This document shows, piece after piece, positions 1 to 6,561 of a DNA stretch of 30,264 nucleotides. Numbering within the stretch: the stretch's first letter is position 1; every line of letters starts with the position of its first letter. Both the position numbers and the translations under genes were made by a program. The notes beneath the pieces are model-generated. The model was not told the origin of the DNA and made no database searches. It saw nothing but the letters and a program-made list of their open reading frames with translations. The stretch comes from a virus: IMG/VR virus record IMGVR_UViG_3300044611_000404, positions 1 to 30,264 of that record. The stretch is one strand, 5' to 3'.

Positions 1-36
1 TGGCCCCTGCTGCGGGGCAAAGTTTACATTAAACAT
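1..36 (-). CDS. Partial gene downstream of portal (5' end only)
   Basis: Twelve codons on the minus strand starting ATG at 36 read MFNVNFAPQQGP and then run off the window. The ATG lies 8 nt after the portal stop codon, in a different frame, as expected for the next gene of the packaging block. In phages of this layout the next gene is often a scaffold or capsid-region gene, but nothing in 12 residues shows which. The assignment as a gene rests only on position, spacing and an open frame. Confidence 0.4.
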   Translation of the reverse strand, partial: MFNVNFAPQQGP

Positions 37-44
37 TGGCTTGT

Positions 45-2144
45 TCATTGCTGCGCCATCTGTTGCGTATTCATTTCACCAACGGCAGCGGGTTGAGTCC
101 CGATTTTGCCAATCTGGGCGTTCTGCATTTGCTGCATCTGGAAGATATATTGTGAATGATACTTTTCGAGGCGGCCCTTAAAGGCTTCGTCTTGCTGCAA
201 TCGCTGGACAACGTCTGGCTGCTGGGCGTATTGGGTGATAACTTGCAGCGCGATTTGCGCCCCATTTGGACGGGCTGGCATTTCAATAGCGGACGAGATT
301 TTTGTAAGGTCATCGGTTACTTGTTTGACAATTTGTTGCTGTGCTTGCTCGGCTGGCTGCAAGATAGCGTCGGCCAACATTGGGTCAATTGCGGCAGCCG
401 CCATGTCCAAGAGAGCATCCACATTAATGCGGCCATTCTTGTCGAGTTGCAATAACGACACAAGCTGATTGAGCTTTGCTTCTTGTGTCTCTGGGTCGGT
501 GTTGAGGACATCAAAATTAATTAGGATGTCAAAGTCCTCATCAGGATTGCCCTTATCAAACCGCTGTGGGTCAGGCACACCTGTAACACGGAAGAACACT
601 TGTTCTGGGCCAAAGCGTTGATAGCACTTAAAAGACATCTTGATGACATCGCGCACATGACCCAAGAACTTGTCCACAAAAAACTGCTGTTTAATAGACG
701 ACAAAGGATTTGTTGGGTCTAGGCCAACAAGATTGTCAGCCGTCTTGAGCTGTGTGTTCTCCATCTCTACAGAACCCGCATTATATTGCGGCACAGGGCC
801 AAACTGGAACTCACCAGCGCGGCGATAGGGAACGTAACGCCCCGGCCCCCAGTCTTTGGGTTCATTACCCACAGGGTGTAGCACAGGAGGCAGGGTAGCC
901 ATGCTGTTGCGGTCAATGCGGCTGTCGCGTTCTACCTTTACTTGCCATTGAATACCACGCAGCAAATCAGAAACATTCTGTGTATCATACAGACGTTTGC
1001 TGTTTTCAAACAGCCGTGTAACAACCACAGGATAATCCTCGTAGCCGTTCATCAGCTCAAATTTTGCATAAGCAGGCACATTCTGCGCCTCTTTCTTGCG
1101 GTCTAGGTCACGATGGAATACGGTGCAGTAGATACCTTCGGAGTTGTCTTCTTTGTCAATCAACCGTTGGTAGCCATACACCACTTCAATGAGTTCATTG
1201 GCCTCATAAATCTGTGTGGTGAAGCCATAGTTACGGCGGCCATTGAGTTCTGTCTCAATCGCGTTCACTTTAATCCCGCGATAATGTTCAATGACGTAAT
1301 CCACCCATTCTTTATCCCAGCCCTCTGTGCCAACTTTGTTCTGCAACTCTTGGGCTGTGTAGTAGGTGCGCCAGAAACAATAAGGCGAACGCTGTGGGTC
1401 TGTAACGTAGGACGGGAAGAAGAAGTCTCCGTCAGGGCTAAGGGTTTTGACTAGAGGACAGTCAATCTGGCGGCGTACAACAGGAATCTCAGCAACACCT
1501 TTCTTGCGGAGTTCATTTAATGCACGCTTGGCACGTTTATCAGACACTTGAGGGTAGACAGAGCGCAGCATCTCAATGAGCTGGTCATCAGCGGTTCCCT
1601 CTAGCACAGCCTTGGCTAGATTCGGGTCGGCTTGAGCTAGTTGCGCTAAGTCTAATTTTTGCAAGTAGGTGCTGTTCTCACGCTGCCAGCCTACATAGGT
1701 GATGAGAACGCCACGCTCCAACAAATAGTTGGCGGCCAGTTCCATCTCTTTCTTAAAACGAGGAATGTAAGAAGACACCATCCACTTGAGGAAGCTGCTT
1801 ACAACCTTTGACCTACCAATGTCTGTAATCTCTACAGGATAGGCGCGAATGTTAGCGCGAGACATAGACGAGATAAACATAGAAACATACGCATTGATGC
1901 GCTCATCAATAACGTGCGCCTCTGTATCTGCCGCACCCTCCCAAGGAAACGCATCAGCCCCGTGCTTGCGTAGGTCGCGGCTTTTTCCCGGCCAATAATT
2001 GCGGCGGTCATCATAGCTACTACGGCAAGTGTCAAAGAAGCTACTTAGTTCATTAACTGTTTGCTCATACGCATCGCGCAGCACTGTAATGTCTGGCTCT
2101 TTGCTGGCGTATGTCAGGGCTTCTTGTTTGTCGTTATTATCCAT
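45..2144 (-). CDS. Portal (head-tail connector) protein
   Basis: A 699-residue protein, a size typical of podovirus portals (roughly 500-750). Portals form the dodecameric ring at one capsid vertex through which the terminase pumps DNA. The N-terminal third contains a typical portal-like stretch (FPWEGAADTEAH at about residues 66-77, then a segment of alternating helices leading to ELAANYLLERGVL near 136-148). The C-terminus is Gln/Met-rich (from about 600 on), as is common for portal barrels. The gene follows both terminase subunits on the same strand. The start ATG at 2144 is preceded by CCAATTAA without a Shine-Dalgarno. It overlaps the end of the small upstream frame by 8 nt (ATGGATAA). 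The function is inferred from length, composition, weak similarity to known portals and position; confidence is high because terminase genes are adjacent. Confidence 0.85.
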   Translation of the reverse strand: MDNNDKQEALTYASKEPDITVLRDAYEQTVNELSSFFDTCRSSYDDRRNYWPGKSRDLRKHGADAFPWEGAADTEAHVIDERINAYVSMFISSMSRANIRAYPVEITDIGRSKVVSSFLKWMVSSYIPRFKKEMELAANYLLERGVLITYVGWQRENSTYLQKLDLAQLAQADPNLAKAVLEGTADDQLIEMLRSVYPQVSDKRAKRALNELRKKGVAEIPVVRRQIDCPLVKTLSPDGDFFFPSYVTDPQRSPYCFWRTYYTAQELQNKVGTEGWDKEWVDYVIEHYRGIKVNAIETELNGRRNYGFTTQIYEANELIEVVYGYQRLIDKEDNSEGIYCTVFHRDLDRKKEAQNVPAYAKFELMNGYEDYPVVVTRLFENSKRLYDTQNVSDLLRGIQWQVKVERDSRIDRNSMATLPPVLHPVGNEPKDWGPGRYVPYRRAGEFQFGPVPQYNAGSVEMENTQLKTADNLVGLDPTNPLSSIKQQFFVDKFLGHVRDVIKMSFKCYQRFGPEQVFFRVTGVPDPQRFDKGNPDEDFDILINFDVLNTDPETQEAKLNQLVSLLQLDKNGRINVDALLDMAAAAIDPMLADAILQPAEQAQQQIVKQVTDDLTKISSAIEMPARPNGAQIALQVITQYAQQPDVVQRLQQDEAFKGRLEKYHSQYIFQMQQMQNAQIGKIGTQPAAVGEMNTQQMAQQ

Positions 2145-2343
2145 TTAATTGGCGGGTTCTAATATCGGAAAGAATTGTGTGGGAATATCCTTTATACACC
2201 CCAATCTTATCAGCCAGACTACCGGGCGGGATAGGACGAGGGTCAGCAGTGAGGAGTTTACAAAGCATTTCAAAGCCAAGGAGTCTATCTACTTGCTCTG
2301 CAATCCAATCGGGATTGTTAGTTATATCCCGTGAGGAGCGCAT
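2137..2343 (-). CDS. Small hypothetical protein between IF2_N-like gene and portal
   Basis: A 68-residue frame (MRSSRDITNNPDWIAEQVDR...) fills what would otherwise be a 173-bp empty gap on the minus strand. Its stop overlaps the portal start in the sequence ATGGATAA, the same 8-nt stop/start geometry seen at four other junctions in this window, which favours a real gene. The middle (residues about 15-60) is predicted to be helical and could be a small helix-turn-helix-like fold (PPGSLADKIGVYKGYSHTIL), but no family is recognised. The start is uncertain: an in-frame ATG at 2367 lies deeper inside the preceding gene and another lies at 2268. The plus-strand frame over the same DNA is regarded as a shadow. 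Confidence 0.5.
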   Translation of the reverse strand: MRSSRDITNNPDWIAEQVDRLLGFEMLCKLLTADPRPIPPGSLADKIGVYKGYSHTILSDIRTRQLNG

Positions 2344-2704
2344 GGCGGTAGGTTGTCCCAGTGGCATCAGTGATAGCGTGAATTGGAATACGCTTATTCA
2401 ACAGTTTACCACGCAGGCGGCGTGGAATTGCTACAGGCTTCTTGCCGCCAATCCCCACAATCTCACAATATACCCAATTAGGATTCTTGGCATTAGAAAG
2501 CACCATGCCAATAAATTGATTTGGCACAGCCAGCGGGATGTCAATGGCTAGACGAATCTTGGCAATGCCAGCATCGTTAAACCATGTGTTTTTACCAACG
2601 CCCTTGTAGTCTGTCTCGTCGAGCTTATTGGTTTTCAATAGCATCAACTCATTAACAGATACGTTTAGTTCCTTAGCCAAGTCTGTAATACGAATAGCAC
2701 TCAT
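2318..2704 (-). CDS. IF2 N-terminal-domain-like small phage protein
   Basis: A 128-residue protein. Residues 4-24 (IRITDLAKELNVSVNELMLL) match the pattern of the IF2_N domain (the small helical repeat at the N-terminus of bacterial translation initiation factor 2: hydrophobic-x-L-A-K-E-L-x-V-S-x-x-E-L). The rest (PLAVPNQFIGMVLSNAKNPN, VYCEIVGIGGKKPVAIP) is beta-rich and not recognised. It is far too short for a GTPase, so it is not a translation factor. Such short IF2_N-like proteins are probably nucleic-acid-binding modules in phages (inference). It lies between the HNH gene and portal, in the packaging operon. The start is preceded by ACTATTAA with no Shine-Dalgarno. Confidence 0.6.
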   Translation of the reverse strand: MSAIRITDLAKELNVSVNELMLLKTNKLDETDYKGVGKNTWFNDAGIAKIRLAIDIPLAVPNQFIGMVLSNAKNPNWVYCEIVGIGGKKPVAIPRRLRGKLLNKRIPIHAITDATGTTYRHALLTGYN

Positions 2705-2711
2705 TTAATAG

Positions 2712-3212
2712 TTAGTTAGTAGCTTTAGTGACATTATAATGGGCAGTTGTAACCCTTAGATTATTAGGGTGATGTAATCCACCGCGACATATTGGTTGGC
2801 AATGGTCAACATGAAACATTGCGCGGCCATGTTGTTTATTCAGAATATCCCTAAAAGCATATACATCTTTTACCAATGCTTTCTCGTTATCTGATAGCAG
2901 GATTGCATTGCCTTTAATTATTGCACGACGAGCAGACTGAAAGCTGTCCATATAGGCGCGATTAGCTTTATTCCATTTACGTTTTCTGGCGCGAGCTAAC
3001 TCAGAACAATTCTTAGCCTTGTCTTTAGCCCTATATGCTGGGTCATTATGATAACGCCATTTAGCTCTGTCCCTAGCATCTTGAATAATTTTATTATAAT
3101 GTTCAACGGTTACCCACCATTCTGTAAAGCTAGTAAGATTTTTTGTTCTAGACAAAAACACCATACCATCTTTTCTAACGTCTCCTCTTTTAGGTGTCTT
3201 AGTTGCAATCAT
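2712..3212 (-). CDS. HNH endonuclease (homing-type)
   Basis: A 166-residue protein. The C-terminus carries a clear HNH signature: HVDHCQPICRGG (134-145), followed by LHHPNNLRVTT and a final Asn/Lys segment. The central part (residues 45-100) is very basic with many Arg/Lys, as in DNA-binding linkers. The N-terminus (RGDVRKDGMVF at 9-19, then WWV) is shared in pattern with the HNH protein at 29581-30261 (KGDVREDGKVF). HNH genes of this kind are typically free-standing homing endonucleases that nick or cut cognate DNA and spread with their flanks. This one sits between the large terminase gene (stop at 3234) and the IF2_N-like gene. An alternative role in packaging (HNH proteins next to terminases stimulate some HK97-type terminases) is possible but less likely given the homing-like N-terminus. 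Confidence 0.85.
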   Translation of the reverse strand: MIATKTPKRGDVRKDGMVFLSRTKNLTSFTEWWVTVEHYNKIIQDARDRAKWRYHNDPAYRAKDKAKNCSELARARKRKWNKANRAYMDSFQSARRAIIKGNAILLSDNEKALVKDVYAFRDILNKQHGRAMFHVDHCQPICRGGLHHPNNLRVTTAHYNVTKATN

Positions 3213-3233
3213 TAGTTATTGTATCTAAATTAC

Positions 3234-4847
3234 TTAGTAGCCGCCAGTCTTATTTTTGTCCACAGCGTATTTATTTTCTTTAATAAAACTGATATTTTCA
3301 ATTGCCGCGTATCGACATACATCCACACAATCTTTCCACGCTTCGTCGGGGCCGCCTTCGGCTGTGTATTCTTGGAACGCTTGGATAATGTTTTGACAAC
3401 GGTTGGATACATAAAGGTGTGGGCGATTAACGCCATCTATTGAAATTTTTTTATTATAAGCCATCTTGCTTTGGAGGGCTTGGATGCCGTCCTCAATATC
3501 AAGTCCGGGCGCAGGCACAAACGTCAAGCCAGCCATAGACAAGTCCTCGATGATAGAAGAAGCTCCGTCCTGCCCCTGATACTTGGCCGCACCTAAACGT
3601 GGGTCAATCAGCCGTTCAAAGATGTTTTCCTTACCATCAGACTCTAAGGTAGTGATTAGATTAACATAGTCCTTGATGCCATAGCCTAGCCCCTTAGACC
3701 CTTCGCCGCCAATCCATTTGCCGCCGTGCCACTTAGCCCAATCCCCTACAGCAACGTCAGGCCACTCCCGATAGATGTAATACGTCTCTGTCTCGTCTAC
3801 AGCTATCCAGCACATGAACCAATTCTTGCGGCCAGCAGGGTCTAGCACCATGTACCTAGTGACGTTTATCCTAGGAATTTTTTCGTGGGGTATGACATTT
3901 ACATCCGTACTAAAATTAGGGAACTGACAACTAAAGCTCTTGGTGGGAATACCATACGCACGGCACAGGATTTCTTCCTCTGGCCTATTAGCTAAGTCTT
4001 TGGCAATACGGTCATAGCCGCCAAAGGGATTGTCCTTGGTGTGGAAGTAGATGACGGCGGCATTACGATTCTTGGAGTGCTGGATAGTGCTTACCAACCG
4101 TCCTCCAAGTAGTTCTGCTGGTTTGCTTTCTATTGTCGTAGCCCCGCCAATGTAGTCGCGCACTACCTCCGTATATCCATCAATCGGCGTAAACGTCACA
4201 ATCATCTTGGCATTGCGGGTAGCCAAACGGAATCTAAGGGTGTTAAGTAGGTCTGGCCCAATCAAGTATTCGTCGCACCATGCCCCAATATTGACTACCT
4301 TAGCATCCCTGCAGCCCAACTCCGCACCTTCCAAGATGGTGTCGTTGTTTAGGTATTGGGCATACGTCTTGAAAATTATTTGCGACAGGCTATTAGGCAG
4401 AATCAAACTCCCTTTGCTAAAGCCGTTCTTTCTAGTGTAGCTAACATTCTCCTCAGCCCCCAGCATCTTCTTTCTATATTCTTCTGGCAGAGCATCATAG
4501 ATGGCACTTTGCTGTTGACGGATGGATACGTCGGCGTTTTGGCTGAAGCACATGATGACGCTGCCGTGGTTCTCAATCGCCGCCTGCACCACAGCCCTAG
4601 CCGCATAACTTGTTTTACCAGAACGATTACCGCCACTAATCAATATCTCTGTAAACTTGGCAAGCTGCTGGTCGGCCTGTTTCCAATGCGGCAGGACAAA
4701 GCCATACCGATAGCTGTCCCGCTCGCTGTTAGCAATGGACGAATGATATATCTCCCACAGCTCCAACAGTTTATCAGGCTCCATCTGCGCCATCTCATCA
4801 GGCGTCGGGGGACAAAGCACTGGGTGTGGTTTCCAACGTAGGCTCAT
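3234..4847 (-). CDS. terL: Terminase large subunit
   Basis: A 537-residue packaging motor with ATPase and nuclease domains. The Walker A motif GGNRSGKTS is at 72-80. A Walker B-like strand ending in Asp-Glu (VVNIGAWCDEYL) is at about 184-195. The coupling-motif-like segment VTFTPIDGY follows near 217-225. The C-terminal RNase H-fold nuclease shows the expected acidic residues: MVLDPAGRK (Asp336), LIDPRLG (Asp414) and DCVDVCRYA near 507. Length fits the family. The start overlaps the small-subunit stop by 4 nt (ATGA at 4844-4847), which indicates translational coupling of the two subunits. Confidence 0.95.
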   Translation of the reverse strand: MSLRWKPHPVLCPPTPDEMAQMEPDKLLELWEIYHSSIANSERDSYRYGFVLPHWKQADQQLAKFTEILISGGNRSGKTSYAARAVVQAAIENHGSVIMCFSQNADVSIRQQQSAIYDALPEEYRKKMLGAEENVSYTRKNGFSKGSLILPNSLSQIIFKTYAQYLNNDTILEGAELGCRDAKVVNIGAWCDEYLIGPDLLNTLRFRLATRNAKMIVTFTPIDGYTEVVRDYIGGATTIESKPAELLGGRLVSTIQHSKNRNAAVIYFHTKDNPFGGYDRIAKDLANRPEEEILCRAYGIPTKSFSCQFPNFSTDVNVIPHEKIPRINVTRYMVLDPAGRKNWFMCWIAVDETETYYIYREWPDVAVGDWAKWHGGKWIGGEGSKGLGYGIKDYVNLITTLESDGKENIFERLIDPRLGAAKYQGQDGASSIIEDLSMAGLTFVPAPGLDIEDGIQALQSKMAYNKKISIDGVNRPHLYVSNRCQNIIQAFQEYTAEGGPDEAWKDCVDVCRYAAIENISFIKENKYAVDKNKTGGY

Positions 4848-5377
4848 GCGGCGTTATCTGGCGGCACTACAAAGCTCTCCACAGGAATAGCATCCTTAAC
4901 CAAAGAAGCCTTAGCAGCATTGATGGCGGCAACAGCATCCTCTAAAGAAGGCTTCCCAGACCTATGCTCAATCACCACCTTAGCCTCGCCCAAACTCTGT
5001 AACGCTTTATCCATTGCAATACCATAGGGCAACACTAGGTCGCGGATGTTCACCTTCTTCATTGCCTCCTCATCATTTGCTAACATCTCAGCCTTCTGAG
5101 CAATCAGCAGGCGCATCTTCTCCGCTATCTCAAACCCATCTGCCGCAAGCTGTTGTCTACGAACGTCCATAGCCACTTCATTGCGTGCCTTTAAGCTACT
5201 GATGGCATTAAACGATAGGCCAGTCTCTTTGCGTATCTCATCAAACGTCCATCCCTGACATAGCCTCTCTAACGCCAACACAGCCTCTTTAGGACGTTTT
5301 GATTCCGTAAGCGCACCATTCCCCCCATGCGCCGCTACACTAGCCGCAATGACAGGTAGAACGTATTCCTTATCCAT
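4844..5377 (-). CDS. terS: Probable terminase small subunit
   Basis: A 177-residue protein directly upstream of and overlapping terL by ATGA. Residues about 35-65 form a helix-turn-helix-like segment (LCQGWTFDEIRKETGLSF, then NAISSLKARNEV), which would be the DNA-recognition part. The middle (80-130) is helical and fits an oligomerisation region. The C-terminus is Ala/Pro-rich and probably contacts the large subunit. The role (recognising packaging sites and regulating the large subunit) is inferred from position and domain order rather than from strong sequence identity. The start at 5377 has AGGA 7 nt upstream. A TTGACA-17-TAGGAT promoter candidate ends just before the ATG. Confidence 0.75.
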   Translation of the reverse strand: MDKEYVLPVIAASVAAHGGNGALTESKRPKEAVLALERLCQGWTFDEIRKETGLSFNAISSLKARNEVAMDVRRQQLAADGFEIAEKMRLLIAQKAEMLANDEEAMKKVNIRDLVLPYGIAMDKALQSLGEAKVVIEHRSGKPSLEDAVAAINAAKASLVKDAIPVESFVVPPDNAA

Positions 5378-5383
5378 CCCAGC

Positions 5384-5412
5384 ATCCTACCCCCCAACAA
5401 CATCTGTGTCAA
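5384..5412 (-). promoter_or_regulatory. Sigma70-type promoter candidate for terminase operon
   Basis: On the minus strand TTGACA (5412-5407, perfect -35) is followed after exactly 17 nt by TAGGAT (5389-5384, 4 of 6 matches to TATAAT). With normal spacing, transcription would start at or next to the A of the small-terminase ATG at 5377, giving a leaderless or nearly leaderless transcript. The AGGA inside the -10 is alternatively a Shine-Dalgarno for that gene; both readings cannot be functional in the same transcript. Confidence 0.4.
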
Positions 5413-5432
5413 GCATATACTCGTTTCCTTTA

Positions 5433-5449
5433 CACGTTAAATAAACGTG
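5433..5449. promoter_or_regulatory. Inverted repeat, possible operator
   Basis: CACGTT and AACGTG form a perfect 6-bp dyad separated by AAATA. It lies about 20 bp upstream of the leftward -35 box, a suitable place for a regulator of the terminase promoter. No candidate regulator gene is recognised. Confidence 0.35.
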
Positions 5450-5725
5450 ATAAGAAAAGCCAATTTTTTTGCGGCATATGTCCTGCGGCATCCATACCAC
5501 CTATAAGGAGTATCTTATGTTTATACCCTAGGAGTAGTATCATAGTACTAGCAGCTAGCAGGCAGGCAGGCATATTGCTATTTTTTTTAAGGGGCAGTGG
5601 ATAGGAGCAACATCTAGCAAATTTTTTAAGTGGCTTGCAACCAATCCCAATCACAGAACACAGCCGACTAGCCGACCCCCGCCCCCCCCCTATCATGAGT
5701 TCTTTAGTCAAGATGGTAAGTATGC

Positions 5726-5742
5726 TAGGCAGAATTTGCCTA
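5726..5742. promoter_or_regulatory. Inverted repeat, possible operator
   Basis: TAGGCA and TGCCTA flank GAATT. The 6-5-6 geometry is the same as in the dyad at 5433-5449, in the middle of the control region. Confidence 0.3.
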
Positions 5743-5819
5743 CTGGCTGGCGGCTAGCCTATTGATACCCAGTCGCAACAGACGGCTGGCATCATGACAA
5801 GATTACTAAACATGGCTAA

Positions 5820-5834
5820 TTAGAATGATTCTAA
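5820..5834. promoter_or_regulatory. Inverted repeat TTAGAAT-G-ATTCTAA, possible operator
   Basis: A perfect 7-bp dyad with one central base. A second copy of the half-site (TTAGAAT) occurs at 5877-5883. This looks like a protein-binding site; the binding protein is unknown. Confidence 0.35.
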
Positions 5835-6114
5835 ATAGAAAAAGGCATACCTAGCTATAGGCAAATATCAAATCGCTTAGAATTGGCTGCAATCGGTGGC
5901 TAATAGCTTATGCAACTCTATAACATTAGGGGCGTGCGGGAGATAATGAGGGATGGGGGAAGGCATTGCCCTGACTGTTCGGCTGACCGTTGCCCCGCTC
6001 CGCTCCGGCTTGTCCGGCCGTTCCGGCCGTCTGCTTGCTCCCGGTAGTTTGAGTCTGGGGGTGGGGCTTTTCTCTCTCCCTGGCTTTGGGGGCCGCCGAA
6101 AAAATCTTCACTCT

Positions 6115-6143
6115 TTGTTAAAATAGTTATTGCAATCTGTAAT
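6115..6143 (+). promoter_or_regulatory. Sigma70-type promoter candidate for early operon
   Basis: TTGTTA at 6115-6120 (4 of 6) is separated by 17 nt from TGTAAT at 6138-6143 (5 of 6). The predicted start near 6150 gives a leader of about 58 nt that contains the hairpin at 6166-6186 and then the A-rich start region of the first early gene. Confidence 0.5.
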
Positions 6144-6165
6144 TCATGCCCCCATATTAGCTGCA

Positions 6166-6186
6166 TCGGAGGAAATTCTCCTCCGA
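6166..6186 (+). promoter_or_regulatory. Leader hairpin with buried GGAGG
   Basis: TCGGAGGA and TCCTCCGA form a perfect 8-bp stem around the loop AATTC. It ends 22 nt before the ATG at 6209 and is followed by an A-rich stretch, not by a T-run, so it is not a terminator. The GGAGG in the stem is a Shine-Dalgarno core but is paired and too far from the start. The hairpin more likely stabilises the 5' end of the early mRNA or binds a protein (inference). Confidence 0.45.
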
Positions 6187-6208
6187 ACAAACAAATAAAA
6201 ACAATCCG

Positions 6209-6508
6209 ATGAAAACCAATATCAAAATCCAAAACGACAAGCTCCATGCCGAAATACTTACATTGCGTGAGCAGCGAAAGCAGTTTGCCTCAGAGTCCAT
6301 GCGGGCGCAATGGGCTTTGCAACAAGCTCACAAAGCTATTTTCGAGCTAGTCAAAAATATTGAGACGGTGCGTTATTTAGCTGACCATGACCTAAAAGCT
6401 TTACGGGGCTTGGGTTGCCTACCGTTTTCCGCAATCCCCGCCGAAGTGAGTCATGACAGCGCAGATTGGGATTCTATTATGGCCTTCCGCAAAGCAATCA
6501 TTAATTAA
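6209..6508 (+). CDS. Hypothetical protein, first early gene
   Basis: A 99-residue protein of unknown family. The N-terminal two thirds (residues 1-60) are predicted to be a helix with heptad-like hydrophobics, a probable coiled coil (LHAEILTLREQRKQFASE). The C-terminal part is mixed. The start is preceded by CAAATAAAAACAATCCG, an A-rich leader without Shine-Dalgarno. It is the first gene behind the rightward promoter, and its stop codon abuts a hammerhead ribozyme, so its mRNA is probably cut away from the rest of the operon. Confidence 0.7.
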   Translation: MKTNIKIQNDKLHAEILTLREQRKQFASESMRAQWALQQAHKAIFELVKNIETVRYLADHDLKALRGLGCLPFSAIPAEVSHDSADWDSIMAFRKAIIN

Positions 6509-6561
6509 GACGAAACGCCGCAAGGCGTCCATGGGTGATGCCCCATGCTGACGAGTCTCAA
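6505..6561 (+). ncRNA. Type II hammerhead ribozyme
   Basis: All conserved core elements are present in the order of a type II (stem II open) hammerhead. Stem II 5' strand is AGAC (6508-6511), followed by GAAA (6512-6515). Stem III is CGCC-GCAA-GGCG (6516-6527, GNRA loop). U and C17 are at 6528-6529. Stem I is CATGGG-TGATGC-CCCATG (6530-6547), followed by CTGACGA (6548-6554). The stem II 3' strand GTCT (6555-6558) is complementary to AGAC. Two extra A-T pairs follow past one mismatch (6505-6506 with 6560-6561). Predicted self-cleavage is between C6529 and C6530. The element fills the gap between the first gene and the next start (6583), overlapping the stop codon of the first gene through stem II. 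Its cut would leave a hairpin at each new RNA end. Activity is inferred from the motif, not shown. Confidence 0.88.

Larger units (their letters stand above)
5378..6208. other. Divergent non-coding control region
   Basis: There are 831 bp without a credible gene between the leftward packaging genes and the rightward early operon. It holds a leftward and a rightward promoter candidate, inverted repeats at 5433-5449, 5726-5742, 5820-5834 and 6166-6186, eight CTAG tetranucleotides between 5528 and 5854, homopolymer runs (T8-9 at about 5581, nine C at 5682-5690) and a GC-rich island at about 5930-6100. Frames seen here (for example on the minus strand at 5430-5711 and 5918-6247) start from poor codons, have low-complexity products and overlap promoters, so they are not called. 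It could also contain a replication origin; the sequence alone does not show this. Confidence 0.7.

Noticed and set aside
2111-2551. 146-residue plus-strand frame opposite the IF2_N-like gene and portal start
   Set aside because: Antisense to better supported genes in a block entirely on the minus strand; no recognisable features.
4356-4841. 161-residue plus-strand frame opposite the large terminase gene
   Set aside because: Shadow of the terminase reading frame; the terminase has complete motifs.
5549-5590. Possible terminator TAGCA...TGCTA followed by T8
   Set aside because: Stem is only 5 bp with a 15-nt loop of GGCA repeats; no gene ends just upstream on the plus strand.
5430-5711. 93-residue minus-strand frame in the control region
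   Set aside because: Non-ATG start next to a poly-C run, low-complexity product, and it overlaps a dyad close to the terminase promoter; no family-like segment.
5918-6247. 109- and 61-residue minus-strand frames over the GC-rich island
   Set aside because: They run through the rightward promoter and leader, or start at a GTG without a ribosome site; composition is that of GC-rich non-coding DNA. Left as an open point in the island finding.
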